This document shows positions 9,459-20,324 of a DNA stretch of 64,000 nt, piece after piece. The DNA comes from Staphylococcus equorum (GTDB lineage Bacteria; Bacillota; Bacilli; Staphylococcales; Staphylococcaceae): contig NZ_CP118982.1 in the NCBI RefSeq assembly GCF_029024965.1, forward strand, positions 1,054,001 through 1,118,000, given 5' to 3'. Below the pieces are notes generated by a model that did no database searches, had not been told where the DNA came from, and saw nothing but the letters and a program-made list of their open reading frames with translations. A program made the translations under genes and the position numbers. Position 1 is the stretch's first letter. The number at the start of each line of letters is the position of its first letter.

Positions 9459-9923
9459 ATGGATAGACAGCAATTCACAGATTTAATTCAAACAAAATTT
9501 AAAATGGTACGTATTGAAGCAGGTTATACGCAAGATACGATGGCCCAAACTATTGGTCTTTCAAAAAAGACATTAGTACAAATAGAAAAAGAGAGAGTAT
9601 TACCTAACTGGACTACGTGTGTGTCAATTTGTGCATTATTCAGAGATTCAGATGTTTTAAATAGTACTTTTGGTTGTGATCCTTTAGAAATGGTACAAAC
9701 GATTTCTCGTAATCATTGTGCATACCCTAACCATTCAACAACAAGTGACATATACTGGAATACGATTGATAGCCGCAACGGATTTATCTTACAAAGTAAT
9801 AAAGTAAGTGATATCTATCGTGTGCTTAATAATGAAACGCAACCAATATTTGGAACGTCTAAATTAAGAGAAGCTGAAACATACTTCGGCAGAATATCAA
9901 AAGAAGAATTAATGCACGTATAA
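9459..9923 (+). CDS. XRE-family helix-turn-helix transcriptional regulator
   Basis: A 154-residue protein with an N-terminal HTH (residues about 10-60: KFKMVRIEAGYTQDTMAQTIGLSKKTLVQIEK) and a C-terminal part of unknown fold with several histidines and cysteines (SRNHCAYPNHSTT). The start ATG follows GAAAGG. From memory it resembles the S. aureus regulator described as SA1665, which sits beside the airSR genes and affects beta-lactam resistance; here it is a few genes from airSR. That orthology is plausible but unverified. Confidence 0.8.
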   Translation: MDRQQFTDLIQTKFKMVRIEAGYTQDTMAQTIGLSKKTLVQIEKERVLPNWTTCVSICALFRDSDVLNSTFGCDPLEMVQTISRNHCAYPNHSTTSDIYWNTIDSRNGFILQSNKVSDIYRVLNNETQPIFGTSKLREAETYFGRISKEELMHV

Positions 9924-10020
9924 TATTAATTCATTTTGTGATAGGAGAATCATTATTTATATAATTGGGTGACATGGGACTTTAAATTGTATATGAATGA
10001 TTTAGTCACTTTACTCTACT

Positions 10021-10050
10021 TGACCTAAACAAAGATTTAGGTCTTTTTTT
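10021..10050 (+). terminator. Terminator after the XRE regulator
   Basis: GACCTAAA (10022-10029) and TTTAGGTC (10036-10043) with a 6-nt loop and eight Ts. The remaining bases up to 10243 hold only AT-rich promoter-type sequence for the next gene. Confidence 0.85.
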
Positions 10051-10243
10051 ATTTGGTTGTTTTGTAACTTTGTTATAGTTACTGGTGATATTTAAGATAA
10101 ATTAAGTAACTAAATTTGAAAAGCAAGATATTTTTATTACACATTTTTATAGTAAGTATTATACAATGTAAAAATGATTGTAATTTAAAATAGTCTTTCA
10201 ATAAAACAGAAATAAAGTATAGAATTCAAAGGAGAAATCATCT

Positions 10244-11374
10244 ATGCAAACTTTTTTAATAATTGTATTTATGATGGTGATTGGGTCATTGATAGGTGGA
10301 GTAACAAATATTTTAGCAGTTAGAATGCTATTTCATCCATTTAAAACCTATTATATTTTTAATAAACGTGTACCCTTTACACCTGGATTAATACCAAAAC
10401 GTAGAAAAGAAGTCGCTGATAAGATTGGTCAAGTTGTTGAAGAACACTTATTAACGGAAAGTTTAATCCAATCAAAATTAAATGCACCATCTTCAAGACA
10501 AGCAATTGAAGAAGTATTACTCAATCAAATTCAAAAATTAAAACAAGAAAATATGACATTGCAATATTTTGCTGATAAGTTAGATTTAGATATTACGCAG
10601 TTAGCAAATGAAAAATTAGACTTAGTGATTTCAAATAAATTAGATGAATTTTATCAAGATAATCAAACTACACCTATCAAGCAGATTATTCCTGAAGAAA
10701 TAGAAGCTAGCATTGATAGTAAAATAGATTTAGTTCCTGATTTATTATTTGAAAGAGCAAGTGTGTACCTCAATTCAGAAAAAGGTGCGGCTGATATTGC
10801 ATCTATGTTGGAGACTTTCTTCAACGAGAAAGGTAAAATAGTTGGCTTATTACAAATGTTTATGACTAAAGAGAGTATTGCTGATCGTATTCAGCATGAA
10901 CTTATTCGTTTAACTAAACATCCTAAAGCTAAGGCAATTGCAAAACAGGTCATTGATAATGAATATGAGACTGTGAAAGCTAAAAATTTAAATGAACTTG
11001 TTAGTGAAAGTCAGTACAATTCATTTAAAACTTCTGTAACTGAATTAGCCGTTGGTTATTTAGATGTAGATAAAGTATCAAAACAATCGTTTAATACTTT
11101 AATGCCAAGCTTTATTCATTTCTTAGAAAGCAAAGTTTGTCAAAAACTAACAGATGTTATTATAGAGAATATATCTAAACATATATCTCCAATCATGAAA
11201 AAGATTAATTTAAGACAAATGATTGAAGAACAAATTAATACATTTGATTTAGCTTATATAGAAAAATTAATTATTGATATCGCAAATAAAGAACTGAAAT
11301 TAATTATGCTTTTAGGTTTTTTATTAGGGGGCATAATAGGGCTATTACAAGGCGTAATTGCAATTTTTGTATAA
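10244..11374 (+). CDS. DUF445 (UPF0754, YheB-like) membrane protein
   Basis: A 376-residue protein with one membrane helix at each end (residues about 3-25 and 352-374) and a long helical, charged middle. The start region GSLIGGVTNILAVRMLFHPFK and PFTPGLIPKRR are hallmarks of DUF445/UPF0754 proteins such as B. subtilis YheB. Function is unknown. It is followed 68 nt later by the YheA-like gene, the same neighbour as in Bacillus, so the two are likely linked functionally. AAGGAGAAA precedes ATG 10244. Confidence 0.88.
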   Translation: MQTFLIIVFMMVIGSLIGGVTNILAVRMLFHPFKTYYIFNKRVPFTPGLIPKRRKEVADKIGQVVEEHLLTESLIQSKLNAPSSRQAIEEVLLNQIQKLKQENMTLQYFADKLDLDITQLANEKLDLVISNKLDEFYQDNQTTPIKQIIPEEIEASIDSKIDLVPDLLFERASVYLNSEKGAADIASMLETFFNEKGKIVGLLQMFMTKESIADRIQHELIRLTKHPKAKAIAKQVIDNEYETVKAKNLNELVSESQYNSFKTSVTELAVGYLDVDKVSKQSFNTLMPSFIHFLESKVCQKLTDVIIENISKHISPIMKKINLRQMIEEQINTFDLAYIEKLIIDIANKELKLIMLLGFLLGGIIGLLQGVIAIFV

Positions 11375-11442
11375 CATATTAAATTATGTTATTGTAATAC
11401 CGATGTGGTTTTCACACATATACAAAAAAGGAGTGAAGCATA

Positions 11443-11787
11443 GTGGCAGTAAATTTACACGATCATGCAAATCAATTAGAACAAGCTTTAAGAGAAAGTG
11501 ATGAATACCAAGCTATTCAAAAAGCTTATGCAAATGTTAAAGAAAATAAAGAGTCAAAAGAATTATTTGACGAATTCCGCGAAACTCAATTAGAATTCCA
11601 ACAAAAACAAATGCAAGGTGAAGAAATCGGTGAAGAAGAGCTACAAAAAGCACAAGAACAAGCTCAAAAAATCGAAAATGATTCAAACATTTCAGAATTA
11701 ATGGCTGCTGAACAAAACATGAGCCAAATCTTCCAAGAAATCAACCAAATCATTGTTAAACCTTTAGACGAAATCTACGCTGACTAA
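11443..11787 (+). CDS. YlbF/YmcA-family protein (UPF0342, YheA-like)
   Basis: A 114-residue all-helical cytosolic protein beginning [19 protein letters not shown] and rich in Glu, Gln and Lys. It belongs to the YlbF/YmcA fold; B. subtilis YlbF-YmcA-YaaT modulates RNase Y, whereas the YheA branch has no firm role. The start is GTG 11443 with AAAGGAG upstream. A strong terminator follows, so yheB-yheA is a complete two-gene unit. Confidence 0.88.
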   Translation: MAVNLHDHANQLEQALRESDEYQAIQKAYANVKENKESKELFDEFRETQLEFQQKQMQGEEIGEEELQKAQEQAQKIENDSNISELMAAEQNMSQIFQEINQIIVKPLDEIYAD

Positions 11788-11813
11788 TATCAATTAATCA
11801 GATTTTTGATTTC

Positions 11814-11850
11814 CAGCTACAATACATTTTATGTATTGTAGCTTTTTTTG
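11814..11850 (+). terminator. Terminator after yheA-like gene
   Basis: Perfect 13-bp stem AGCTACAATACAT / ATGTATTGTAGCT, 3-nt loop and seven Ts. Confidence 0.92.
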
Positions 11851-12007
11851 TTTTATCGACTGAATCTTAGACAATGTGGTAAAATATAGAGATACAAGGT
11901 ATTCGCATGCACACATCTTAAAATTTGAATAAGTAACCAATTCATTTATAGATTGTCTCGCATGTATCATCTTAAATAAACCTTTAGATAAAGGAGAACT
12001 GTACTGT

Positions 12008-13192
12008 ATGGTGAAATTTATTCATTGTGCTGACTTACATTTAGATAGCCCATTTAAGTCAAGAAGCTATTTAAGTCAGTCGATTTTTGAAGATATGCAA
12101 AAAAGTGCGTACGAAAGCTTTAAAAAAATAGTAGATTTAGCATTGAATGAAGAAATAGATTTTATGATTGTTTCTGGTGATTTATTTGACCAACAGAACC
12201 GGACATTACGTGCAGAAGTGTTTTTGAAAGAGCAATTTGAGCGCTTATCTAAAGAACAAATATTCGTATACATTTGTCACGGCAATCATGATCCATTATC
12301 TTCAAGTATTGGTACAGAATGGCCAGATAACGTTTCAGTGTTCTCAGAAAATGTAGAAACTTATCAAACAATTACTAAAAATGGTGAAGAAATCTACCTT
12401 CACGGGTTTAGTTATCAAAATGATGCAAGTTACGAAAATAAATTAGATGCTTATCCATCAAGCCAAGGACAAAAGGGAATCCATATTGGCATACTTCATG
12501 GTACATATAGTAAATCTAGCACTAAAGACCGTTATACAGAATTCAGATTAGAAGATTTAAACAATAAGCTGTATCATTATTGGGCATTAGGTCATATTCA
12601 TGAGCGTCAACAATTAAGTGATATGCCTCAAATTCACTATCCAGGGAATATACAAGGCCGACACTTTAAAGAATTAGGCGAAAAAGGTTGTTTGTTAGTA
12701 GAAGGTGACGATCTAAATCTTGAGGCTAAATTCGTACCTACACAATTTATTCGTTTTGAAAAAGCAACGCTTGAAACAGATAAAACATCTAAACAAGGTC
12801 TTTTTGAAGCAATTCAAACTTTTAAAACACAAGTGAGAAAAAAAGGTAAATCGATTTATCAATTAAAGGTTATTGTTAATTCTGATCAAATGATACCTGA
12901 ACAAGACGCGTTACAAGTTCATGAAATGATTAGTGATTACGAAGAAAATGAACATAACTTTGTATTTATTGAAAATTTAACAATCAATAATAAATATGAA
13001 GATCAAAATACATTAGTGAAAGAATTTTCGCCAGAATTAATCGATGACAACACTGTGTATGATAAAGCTATGAACGATTTGTATTTAAATCCAAAAGCTT
13101 CTAAATATCTTGAAAATTATAGTGATTTTGATCGACGTGGTTTGATTGAACATGCCGAAGAATTATTAAAGTCAGATATGAGGGAGGAATAA
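12008..13192 (+). CDS. yhaO: YhaO, SbcD-like metallophosphoesterase/exonuclease
   Basis: Putative DNA-repair nuclease subunit. The 394-residue protein has the calcineurin-like metal-binding motifs in order: D9/H11 in CADLHLDSP, GDLFD at 57-61, GNHD at 92-95, and GHIHE near 197. Together with the ATPase encoded 1 nt downstream it forms an SbcDC/Rad50-Mre11-type pair. AAGGAGAA precedes ATG 12008; a GTG follows immediately as an alternative. First gene of the yhaO-yhaN-yhaM operon. Confidence 0.9.
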   Translation: MVKFIHCADLHLDSPFKSRSYLSQSIFEDMQKSAYESFKKIVDLALNEEIDFMIVSGDLFDQQNRTLRAEVFLKEQFERLSKEQIFVYICHGNHDPLSSSIGTEWPDNVSVFSENVETYQTITKNGEEIYLHGFSYQNDASYENKLDAYPSSQGQKGIHIGILHGTYSKSSTKDRYTEFRLEDLNNKLYHYWALGHIHERQQLSDMPQIHYPGNIQGRHFKELGEKGCLLVEGDDLNLEAKFVPTQFIRFEKATLETDKTSKQGLFEAIQTFKTQVRKKGKSIYQLKVIVNSDQMIPEQDALQVHEMISDYEENEHNFVFIENLTINNKYEDQNTLVKEFSPELIDDNTVYDKAMNDLYLNPKASKYLENYSDFDRRGLIEHAEELLKSDMREE

Positions 13193-13193
13193 T

Positions 13194-16127
13194 ATGAAAA
13201 TTAAATCGTTAGAGATATATGGTTATGGCAGATTTATACAAAGAACAATCGAATTTGATGAGACTTTCACTGAAATATATGGTGAAAACGAAACTGGAAA
13301 GTCTACGATACAAGCTTTTATTCACTCCATTCTATTTGGTTTTCCAACAAAGAAAGAAAATGAACCACGATTAGAACCACGATTAGGTAATCAATATGGC
13401 GGTAAATTAACTTTGATTCAAGACGATGGTACATTAGTTGATGTTGAGCGTATAAAAGGTAGTGCAGTGGGCGATGTGAAAGTTTATTTACCTAATGGCA
13501 CGATTAAAGATGAAAATTGGTTGAAAAAAGAATTGAATTTTATTTCTAAACGTACATACCAAGGTGTTTTTTCTTTTGATGTACTTGGACTACAAGATAT
13601 TCATAAAAATATGGATGAGACTCAATTACAAAATTATTTATTACAAGCGGGTGCATTAGGTTCTACAGAATTTACTAGTATGCGTGGCATTTTAAATGAG
13701 AAAAAAGAAATGTTATATAAAAAAAATGGACGTAATCCAATTATTAATCAGCAATTAGAACAGTTGAAAGAATTAGAGGGTCAAATTAGAGTCGAAGAGT
13801 CGAAGTTAACTACTTATAAAAGACTTGTAGATGATAAAGATAAATCAGAACGCAGGTTAGATAATATAAAGCAAAATCTAGCACAGTTATCAAAAATGCA
13901 TAACGAGAAACAAAAAGAACTCACTTTGCACGAACAAACACAAGAGTGGAAAACGCTAGAATCTCAACTTAATATTGAACCAGTACTTTTCCCTGAACAA
14001 GGTGTTGATCGCTATGAATCTGCAAAAATTCAAACCCAAAACCTTAAAAGAGATTTAGGCTTGAGAGAAGAAAAGTTAGCACATCTTAAATCAGAAAACG
14101 AAAAAATTAATGTTCCGAAACAAAGTGATATAGATGCTTTCAATCACTTACACCAACAAGAGAATGAAATTAAACAAAAAGAATACGAACTTAAAGCTAT
14201 TGAAAAAGACATCCAAGATAAAGAACGCGAAAAGACAGGCCTGAAGTCCAATATTGGTTGGCATGATGTGCATCATCAAGCTGACAGTTCAGAAGCAATG
14301 AAAAGTTTTGTAAGTAATCAAATTAAAAACAAACAAGAACAAACTGCATTTGTACAACAATTAGAACGTAATATCGAAGAGAATAAAATTGATCAAGAGA
14401 CCAATGCTACGGAAATAGATGCTTTAGAAGCAGATATTGTACCTGAAGAAAATTTTGAAAAGAAAAAACAATATAATAAACAAGTTTTCGAGCTTCAAGA
14501 AAAGAATAACCTTTACCAAAAAATGAAAGAGGCTTTTGATAAAGATCAACAAGAAAATGAGAAAAAACAGAATCTATTACGCATAAGTTTAATTATCTTA
14601 GCAGTAATAAGTATAGGACTAACGATTTTCTCATTCATATCTGCGAACATACTCTTTGGCGTTGTATTTGCGATATTGTCAGTCATATTTATCATAGGCG
14701 TTTTCTTTGTAAAATCTAAAGAAATAGGTCATAGTGAAACTTTCTCAAAAGAAATAGATGATTTGCAACGACAAATTACGCATTTAGAAGATAATTATGA
14801 TCTCGACTTTGATTTGGATGATCAGTACCGAGTGCGAGAACAGTTGCATAGTACAGTTAAGACAAAAGAAGCACTTGATAAAAAAGCTGAATATTTAGCA
14901 ACGAGTTTAGAACAAGCTCAAAAACAGTACCAAGAAGCCCAAGACAGTATTCACAAAGTTAAATCAGATTTACATTTATCTGATAAAATGTCAGATGAAC
15001 TGATCATTGATAGTATTGGCACAATGAATAAGATTAAAGACCATGATAAACACATCGATGAACTTAAAGAACAAGCGCGTCATTTACGTGAGTCATTAGA
15101 AGCCTTTTATGCGCATGCTAAAGAAATTACAAATAATCAATTTACGTATTTTAATGATTTATCATTATTCCATGACATTAGACAGTGGCTCAAAGAAGAA
15201 ACAACTAATCTTGAAAAATGGAATAGAAACGATGAGCAAATCAAATTAATTGAGAGTGAAGTATCGCAACTACGCAATCGATTAAATGAAAATAATAATG
15301 TGATCACACAGTTATTTGGCTATGTTAATGCTTCTGATGAAGAAACTTATTACCAACACCATGTACAATATCAAAATTACCAACAACAAATGACTAGGTT
15401 TAACGATTTATCGAAATACCTAGAGAATCAAAATTATAATTATGATTTAAGTTCAAGGTTAAGTGAAAAGACTTATGCGCAATTAACGCACGAAGATGAA
15501 GTCTTAGCACGACAAGTAGACGAATATAATGATCAATATTTAGAAATGCAGTCAGAAGTTAGTGACTTAAACGCAAAAATAACTGATATGGAGACAGACA
15601 AGACATTAGCTGATTTAAGACATAGATTCCATATTCTTAAAAATAAAGTAAATGACGAAGCAAAAGATTGGGCAAGTCTGAGTTACTTACAATCTTTAGT
15701 AGAAGGTCACATTGCACAAATTAAAGATAAACGTTTACCAGAAGTGATAAGAGAAGCAACTGAGATATTTACGCATTTAACAAATGGTCATTACGTACAA
15801 GTGACTTATGCAAACGATGAATTAATGGTGAAACAGCAAAATGGTCAAATGTATGAACCAGTAGAACTTAGTCAGTCTACTAAAGAAATACTTTATATTT
15901 CATTACGTTTGAGTTTAATCAAAACGTTAAAACCATACTATCCATTTCCTATTATTATTGATGATGCATTTGTACATTTTGATAAGCAACGCAAAGAAAT
16001 AATGATGAATTATTTAAGACAAATGCCAAAAGACTATCAAATTTTATTCTTTACATGTGTGAAAGATACAAGTGTGCCTTCAAAACAAATCATTACTTTG
16101 AATAAATTCGAGGAAGGCGGTAAATAA
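13194..16127 (+). CDS. yhaN: YhaN, SbcC/Rad50-like AAA ATPase with coiled coil
   Basis: A 977-residue SMC-type ATPase. Walker A is GENETGKST near residue 31-39; a C-terminal Walker B/signature region ([18 protein letters not shown]... [12 protein letters not shown]) completes the split ATPase head. Between them are long charged coiled coils interrupted at about 462-507 by two hydrophobic segments ([18 protein letters not shown] and [19 protein letters not shown]), so unlike canonical SbcC it is probably membrane-tethered. The gene follows yhaO by 1 nt and its stop overlaps the yhaM start. Confidence 0.9.
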   Translation: MKIKSLEIYGYGRFIQRTIEFDETFTEIYGENETGKSTIQAFIHSILFGFPTKKENEPRLEPRLGNQYGGKLTLIQDDGTLVDVERIKGSAVGDVKVYLPNGTIKDENWLKKELNFISKRTYQGVFSFDVLGLQDIHKNMDETQLQNYLLQAGALGSTEFTSMRGILNEKKEMLYKKNGRNPIINQQLEQLKELEGQIRVEESKLTTYKRLVDDKDKSERRLDNIKQNLAQLSKMHNEKQKELTLHEQTQEWKTLESQLNIEPVLFPEQGVDRYESAKIQTQNLKRDLGLREEKLAHLKSENEKINVPKQSDIDAFNHLHQQENEIKQKEYELKAIEKDIQDKEREKTGLKSNIGWHDVHHQADSSEAMKSFVSNQIKNKQEQTAFVQQLERNIEENKIDQETNATEIDALEADIVPEENFEKKKQYNKQVFELQEKNNLYQKMKEAFDKDQQENEKKQNLLRISLIILAVISIGLTIFSFISANILFGVVFAILSVIFIIGVFFVKSKEIGHSETFSKEIDDLQRQITHLEDNYDLDFDLDDQYRVREQLHSTVKTKEALDKKAEYLATSLEQAQKQYQEAQDSIHKVKSDLHLSDKMSDELIIDSIGTMNKIKDHDKHIDELKEQARHLRESLEAFYAHAKEITNNQFTYFNDLSLFHDIRQWLKEETTNLEKWNRNDEQIKLIESEVSQLRNRLNENNNVITQLFGYVNASDEETYYQHHVQYQNYQQQMTRFNDLSKYLENQNYNYDLSSRLSEKTYAQLTHEDEVLARQVDEYNDQYLEMQSEVSDLNAKITDMETDKTLADLRHRFHILKNKVNDEAKDWASLSYLQSLVEGHIAQIKDKRLPEVIREATEIFTHLTNGHYVQVTYANDELMVKQQNGQMYEPVELSQSTKEILYISLRLSLIKTLKPYYPFPIIIDDAFVHFDKQRKEIMMNYLRQMPKDYQILFFTCVKDTSVPSKQIITLNKFEEGGK

Positions 16128-17068
16128 TGAGAAACGTAGAAAATTTAAAGCCTGGAGATTCTGTAGATAACTTTTTTCTAATTCACAAAGCAATACAAGG
16201 TGTGACAGCTCAAGGTAAAGATTATATGACACTACATTTGCAAGATAAAAGTGGAGATATAGAATCTAAATTATGGACGGTTTCAAAAGAAGATATGAAA
16301 ATATTAGAGCCTGAACAAATCGTCCATGTTACTGGTGATGTTATCAATTATCGTGGTAGAAAACAGATGAAAATCAATAAAATAAAGTTAGCAAAACCAG
16401 AAGATAATATGAAAACTCAAGATTTTGTTGATGGTGCACCATTAACACCAGATGAAATTCAAGAAGAAGTTTCACATTATATGCTAGATATTGAAAATGC
16501 TACATTACAACGTATTACTCGTCATTTGATACGTAAGCATCAGGAAGCATTTTTCACATTCCCAGCTGCAAGTACACATCACCATAACTTCTCTAGTGGT
16601 TTAAGCTATCATGTATTAACGATGTTGCGTGTTGCAAAATCTATATGTGATATTTATCCTTTACTTAACCGTAGTTTATTATATAGCTCAATTATTTTAC
16701 ATGATCTAGGCAAAGTAAGAGAATTAAGCGGACCAGTTGCTACATCGTACACAGTAGAAGGTAATTTACTTGGTCACATCTCCATAGCAAGTGATGAAGT
16801 TGCAGAAGCGGCAAGAGAGTTAAATCTTGACGGAGAAGAAGTACTTTTATTACGCCATATGATTTTAGCACATCATGGTAAGATGGAATATGGTTCGCCT
16901 AAGTTACCGCATATGAAAGAAGCAGAAATATTATTCTTTATTGATAATATCGATGCAAAAATGAATATGTTTGAAAAAGCATATAAGAAAACGGATAAAG
17001 GTCAATTTACTGAACGTATTTTTGGTCTAGAAGGCAGACAGTTTTATAATCCAACGTCACTAGACTAA
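16127..17068 (+). CDS. yhaM: YhaM/Cbf1, 3'-5' exoribonuclease
   Basis: A 313-residue nuclease with an N-terminal OB-fold nucleic-acid-binding domain (residues about 12-92) and an HD domain (about 150-290) with H162, H192-D193 (LHDLGK) and AHHGKMEYG. The YhaM family trims RNA 3' ends and can act on DNA. ATG 16127 shares its first base with the yhaN stop (TAATG), indicating coupled translation. A terminator follows at 17132. Confidence 0.92.
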   Translation: MRNVENLKPGDSVDNFFLIHKAIQGVTAQGKDYMTLHLQDKSGDIESKLWTVSKEDMKILEPEQIVHVTGDVINYRGRKQMKINKIKLAKPEDNMKTQDFVDGAPLTPDEIQEEVSHYMLDIENATLQRITRHLIRKHQEAFFTFPAASTHHHNFSSGLSYHVLTMLRVAKSICDIYPLLNRSLLYSSIILHDLGKVRELSGPVATSYTVEGNLLGHISIASDEVAEAARELNLDGEEVLLLRHMILAHHGKMEYGSPKLPHMKEAEILFFIDNIDAKMNMFEKAYKKTDKGQFTERIFGLEGRQFYNPTSLD

Positions 17069-17131
17069 TCTCGTTATTGTTTATATAAGAGGGTAGTTTG
17101 GAGCATCAATAGCTCATCCTCAAATAATATA

Positions 17132-17176
17132 TAAAAAAGGCTGATAGAATCTCTTTTGGGATCTATCAGCCTTTTT
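17132..17176. terminator. Bidirectional terminator between yhaM and prsA
   Basis: AAAAAGGCTGATAGA-TC and GATCTATCAGCCTTTTT-type arms around a short loop, T-run on both strands; neighbours are convergent. Confidence 0.88.
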
Positions 17177-17216
17177 GAATTTGTGTTAGCTATTTCAGGG
17201 TCTCTGTGATGGATTT

Positions 17217-18209
17217 TTATTGTCCTGTAGACATCCCAGCGCCACCTTGTTGCATAGCTTGTTGTTGCTGCTGTTGCTGTTGTTGTTGTTTTATTTTTTC
17301 TGGGTTTAAAATTGAATCTTCAATAGCTTTTTTGATATCTCTATCTTTATAGTCTACATTATATTCATCTAATAACTCTTTGTATGCATCTGTTAATAAT
17401 TTAGGCTCTTTTTGTACTTTAGATTGTAATAATTGAGATTTAAGTTTATCTTTTTGTTTATCAAAGTCGTCTTCTTTGTCTGCTTTAATAATGTGATAAC
17501 CATAATCTGTTTTCACTACTTTAGAAATTTCTCCTTCTTTAAGTTTAAAGAGGGCTTTTTCAAATTCATCTTCCATTTGGCCTTTCATAACATAGCCTAA
17601 GCTACCGTCTTTTTTAGCTGATGATTTATCTCCTGATTCTTCTTTTGCAATTTCTCCGAATTTGTCTGGATCTTTATCGACTTGTTTTTTGATTTTTTCT
17701 GCTTTTGCTTTTGCATCTTTATCTGATAAACCTTCTTTATCATCTTCGTTTTCTTTCACTTTAATTAAGATATGAGAACCTTTTTTAGTGTTTTCTTTGA
17801 TTTCTTTATCTGATACTTCGACTTTATCATTAAGTAATTCTTTTTGATAAGCTTGTGTTTTCTTCTGTTCTTTATAATCACTTATAGACATTTTTTGCTG
17901 TTTTAACATACTTTCAAATTGTTCTTTACCGCCATATTGTTTCTGTTCTTTTTCGACTTCTTTATCAATATCTTTCGTATTAACTTCGTCTTTATATTTA
18001 TCTGCTAGTAATTTGTTTAATAAGATTGAGAATGAACTGTTGGCAATTTGTTCATCGCCCATTTTGCTCATGACATCTTCTACTTTAACGTCTCCAGCTT
18101 TTGATGAAATAATTGTATCATCTTTTGAATCTGTTGCACTACTACCACAAGCACTTAATAGCAACGCGCTTGCTGTAACCGGAAGTATAACTTTTTTAAA
18201 TGTTTTCAT
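17217..18209 (-). CDS. prsA: PrsA foldase lipoprotein (peptidyl-prolyl isomerase)
   Basis: Membrane-anchored chaperone that folds secreted proteins outside the membrane, including penicillin-binding proteins. The start is ATG 18209 with AAAGGAG 8 nt upstream; longer starts lack one. Signal peptide with lipobox LLLSAC gives lipid-modified C21. A parvulin (PpiC) domain follows at about 134-225 ([15 protein letters not shown]... [10 protein letters not shown]... DYGYHIIKA). The rest is Lys/Glu-rich helix. The 330-residue length is usual. The C-terminus carries ten consecutive glutamines (CAG/CAA) before [13 protein letters not shown], which may vary in length. Confidence 0.95.
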   Translation of the reverse strand: MKTFKKVILPVTASALLLSACGSSATDSKDDTIISSKAGDVKVEDVMSKMGDEQIANSSFSILLNKLLADKYKDEVNTKDIDKEVEKEQKQYGGKEQFESMLKQQKMSISDYKEQKKTQAYQKELLNDKVEVSDKEIKENTKKGSHILIKVKENEDDKEGLSDKDAKAKAEKIKKQVDKDPDKFGEIAKEESGDKSSAKKDGSLGYVMKGQMEDEFEKALFKLKEGEISKVVKTDYGYHIIKADKEDDFDKQKDKLKSQLLQSKVQKEPKLLTDAYKELLDEYNVDYKDRDIKKAIEDSILNPEKIKQQQQQQQQQQAMQQGGAGMSTGQ

Positions 18210-18357
18210 GGTTGGAAACTCCTTTTGTAATAATAACAACGTAAATATAACATATTATGCTGTGTTCACCAATAAGAAACCCTGTTTCTAGGACTATAGT
18301 ATTAGTAAATTTATAAAAAAATAGATTATTAAAATTAATTTGAATTAAAAACAAAAA

Positions 18358-18402
18358 AGTGGGATAGAAATCAAAATTTAAAATTTGATTTCTATCCCAT
18401 CC
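18358..18402 (-). terminator. Terminator of the 18495-19052 gene
   Basis: Perfect 16-bp stem TGGGATAGAAATCAAA (18360-18375) / TTTGATTTCTATCCCA (18384-18399). On the minus strand it is followed by CTTTTTTGTTTTT. The GTGGGA(C/T)AGAAAT word is common in staphylococcal intergenic hairpins; a relative occurs near 47492. Confidence 0.75.
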
Positions 18403-18494
18403 ACAATACTTATTAGGTATCTGATAGTTATTATGCAATATCCCATTTACATGTGTAACATAGCATACTGGATTTATGTCAAAATCACTTCACT

Positions 18495-19052
18495 TTATTG
18501 TTCATACTTAGTGTCAACTTTATTTAAAATATTAATGCCTGTTTGATGTTCTTCTATATATGAACCTTCATTGGAAAATAGTATTATTTTTAAATAAAGA
18601 AAATCCATTACTGAATAACCCATATTTAATGCAAGAATAAACATAAAGTAATGACCAAATTGTGGGAATTGTATGCTGGCATATGCACAGATGCTCGTAA
18701 TAATGATTACAGGTGTAATTAAATCAAAACAAAAATAATATTTATTAACAGGTGTGTTCACATACGTATTATAAAAAGGTACGGATTTATGTCGCACTAA
18801 TTTATATTTTTTGAAAGATTTATAATAAGGAAACAGAAATACTAAATGAATTGCTTTATGAATAGGGTATAAGATCACCACTAATACTAAAAATACTAAA
18901 AAATATTGATCTGTTAATTTCGTATTGGAAAAAAAATACAAAATCTCATAGGCAATCAAGAATGTAATGATCGTTGTGACTAAACTTAGAAATGCTATTC
19001 TAGGTAAGCCGAAACGTGCATTAATATCAATTTGGCGTGTACATAGATACAT
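18495..19052 (-). CDS. DUF3267-like integral membrane protein
   Basis: A 185-residue protein with about four membrane segments (near 18-40, 47-75, 108-130, 135-158). The first pair is followed by HKAIHLVFLFPYYKSFKKYK, the place where DUF3267 membrane zincins have HExxH; here the glutamate is replaced by lysine, so a peptidase activity is doubtful. From memory a similar gene sits between prsA and hit in S. aureus. Codon usage and position support a real gene; function unknown. The start used is ATG 19052, with AGGAG at 19061-19065. Confidence 0.7.
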   Translation of the reverse strand: MYLCTRQIDINARFGLPRIAFLSLVTTIITFLIAYEILYFFSNTKLTDQYFLVFLVLVVILYPIHKAIHLVFLFPYYKSFKKYKLVRHKSVPFYNTYVNTPVNKYYFCFDLITPVIIITSICAYASIQFPQFGHYFMFILALNMGYSVMDFLYLKIILFSNEGSYIEEHQTGINILNKVDTKYEQ

Positions 19053-19219
19053 AACTAAATCATGCTCCTCTACTTAATAAATAACAGCACTTATATACTT
19101 TCGTATTATCTATCCTAACAGGAAAAAGGTCAAGATAATTTTGAATATGAAATAGGGCGTATATTAAAGAAGAAATAAGCGATCAATTGAATACTTTTAT
19201 AGAAGGTTTTATCAGTATA

Positions 19220-19270
19220 TAAAAAGAGCTGTAAACCTCATTATGGACAATGCTTAGGTTTACAGCTCTG
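19220..19270 (-). terminator. Terminator of the YtxH-like gene
   Basis: 14-bp stem AGAGCTGTAAACCT (19225-19238) / AGGTTTACAGCTCT (19256-19269), followed on the minus strand by TTTTTATAT. Confidence 0.85.
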
Positions 19271-19320
19271 TGTTTAGGCTTGATAGATGTTTAGCATAAA
19301 ATCAATTGAATAACTGTAAG

Positions 19321-19692
19321 TTATTTATCTTTTTCAAAAGTTTTACTAATTTCTTCGCCACGATTTTGTAAATTCTCGATATGAGATTGTAATTTTTCAA
19401 TGTTAGGATTGATATCAGATTTGAAATCACCAATCATTGTTTTTACCTCATCACCAATTGTACTGCCAAATTCTGTACTTTCAGATTTAATTTGAGAGAT
19501 ATAATTCGTAATATCATTTATACTTTGCTTAATGGTATTAATTTCTCTATCAACTTCTGATTCAGCGCCGGCAGGTCTTTTTGTTTGTGCATTAAATTGG
19601 TTAGACTCTCTTTTATCGCGGTTCATCAAAGCAAAGCCAAGACCAGTTGCAACGCCAGCACTAAGACCTAATAATATTTGAGCTGTTTTCAT
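19321..19692 (-). CDS. YtxH-like membrane-anchored coiled-coil protein
   Basis: A 123-residue protein. An N-terminal hydrophobic segment with glycines (ILLGLSAGVATGLGFALM, residues 4-23) anchors it; the remainder is polar helix (INTIKQSINDITNYISQIKSE, ...IEKLQSHIENLQNRG) predicted to be coiled coil, as in YtxH/gas-vesicle-like stress proteins. I start at ATG 19692 with AGGAGAA 5 nt upstream; ATG 19725 precedes it. It follows the hit gene on the same strand (79 nt), possibly in one transcript. Confidence 0.75.
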   Translation of the reverse strand: MKTAQILLGLSAGVATGLGFALMNRDKRESNQFNAQTKRPAGAESEVDREINTIKQSINDITNYISQIKSESTEFGSTIGDEVKTMIGDFKSDINPNIEKLQSHIENLQNRGEEISKTFEKDK

Positions 19693-19771
19693 AAAAATTC
19701 TCCTCATTTCTAAATAATATCGCATTCTTTAATATGGTTTATATACCCCATATGAGATAAAATAAGCATAT

Positions 19772-20197
19772 TTAGTCGAATTGAGCTGCTATTTCTTGTG
19801 CGAGTTTAGCTTTTTGGTCATCATCAATCGTCTCTTCATGCGTTTCCCATTTATAGCCAAAGCCATCCACATCGTTTTCATATCTTGGTAAAAAGTGGAA
19901 ATGAAGATGGAAGACAGATTGATCGGCAAATTCACCATTATTCTGTATAATATTTAATCCATCAGGGTTAAATGCTTTTTTAATCGCATTGGCTACTTTA
20001 GGTAATGCTGCGCCAATATGTTTCATCGTTTCAGTATCTGTTTCGAAAATATTGGCTGATGCTTTTTTAGGAACTAATAGTGTGTGACCTTTTGTAACTT
20101 GAGAAATGTCTAAAAATGCGTAAACATAATCATCCTCGTATACTTTATGGCTAGGTATGTCACCATCAATAATTTTACTAAAGACTGTTTCTGACAT
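19772..20197 (-). CDS. hit: HIT-family nucleotide hydrolase/transferase
   Basis: A 141-residue histidine-triad protein that hydrolyses nucleotidyl phosphoramidates or related adenylates. The triad is H97-L-H99-F-H101 in VFHLHFHFLPRY, and the N-terminal FSKIIDGDIPSHKVYEDD is the classic HIT start. ATG 20197 has AAGGAGTG upstream. It diverges from ecsA, the same arrangement as hit-ecsA in Bacillus and S. aureus. Confidence 0.93.
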   Translation of the reverse strand: MSETVFSKIIDGDIPSHKVYEDDYVYAFLDISQVTKGHTLLVPKKASANIFETDTETMKHIGAALPKVANAIKKAFNPDGLNIIQNNGEFADQSVFHLHFHFLPRYENDVDGFGYKWETHEETIDDDQKAKLAQEIAAQFD

Positions 20198-20324
20198 GAA
20201 TCTTCACTCCTTGTAAGATTGTTACTGACTATTATAGCATTAGTATATTATTTCCGTCATTTTTCGCAGTAAATTTATGCCTATAGACTGATTTTTGATA
20301 CAATATAATTTGTGGAGGTGCCAT

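Noticed and set aside
18196..18438. 80-codon minus-strand frame upstream of prsA
   Set aside because: It covers the terminator at 18358 and the prsA promoter and ribosome site; no protein-like features.
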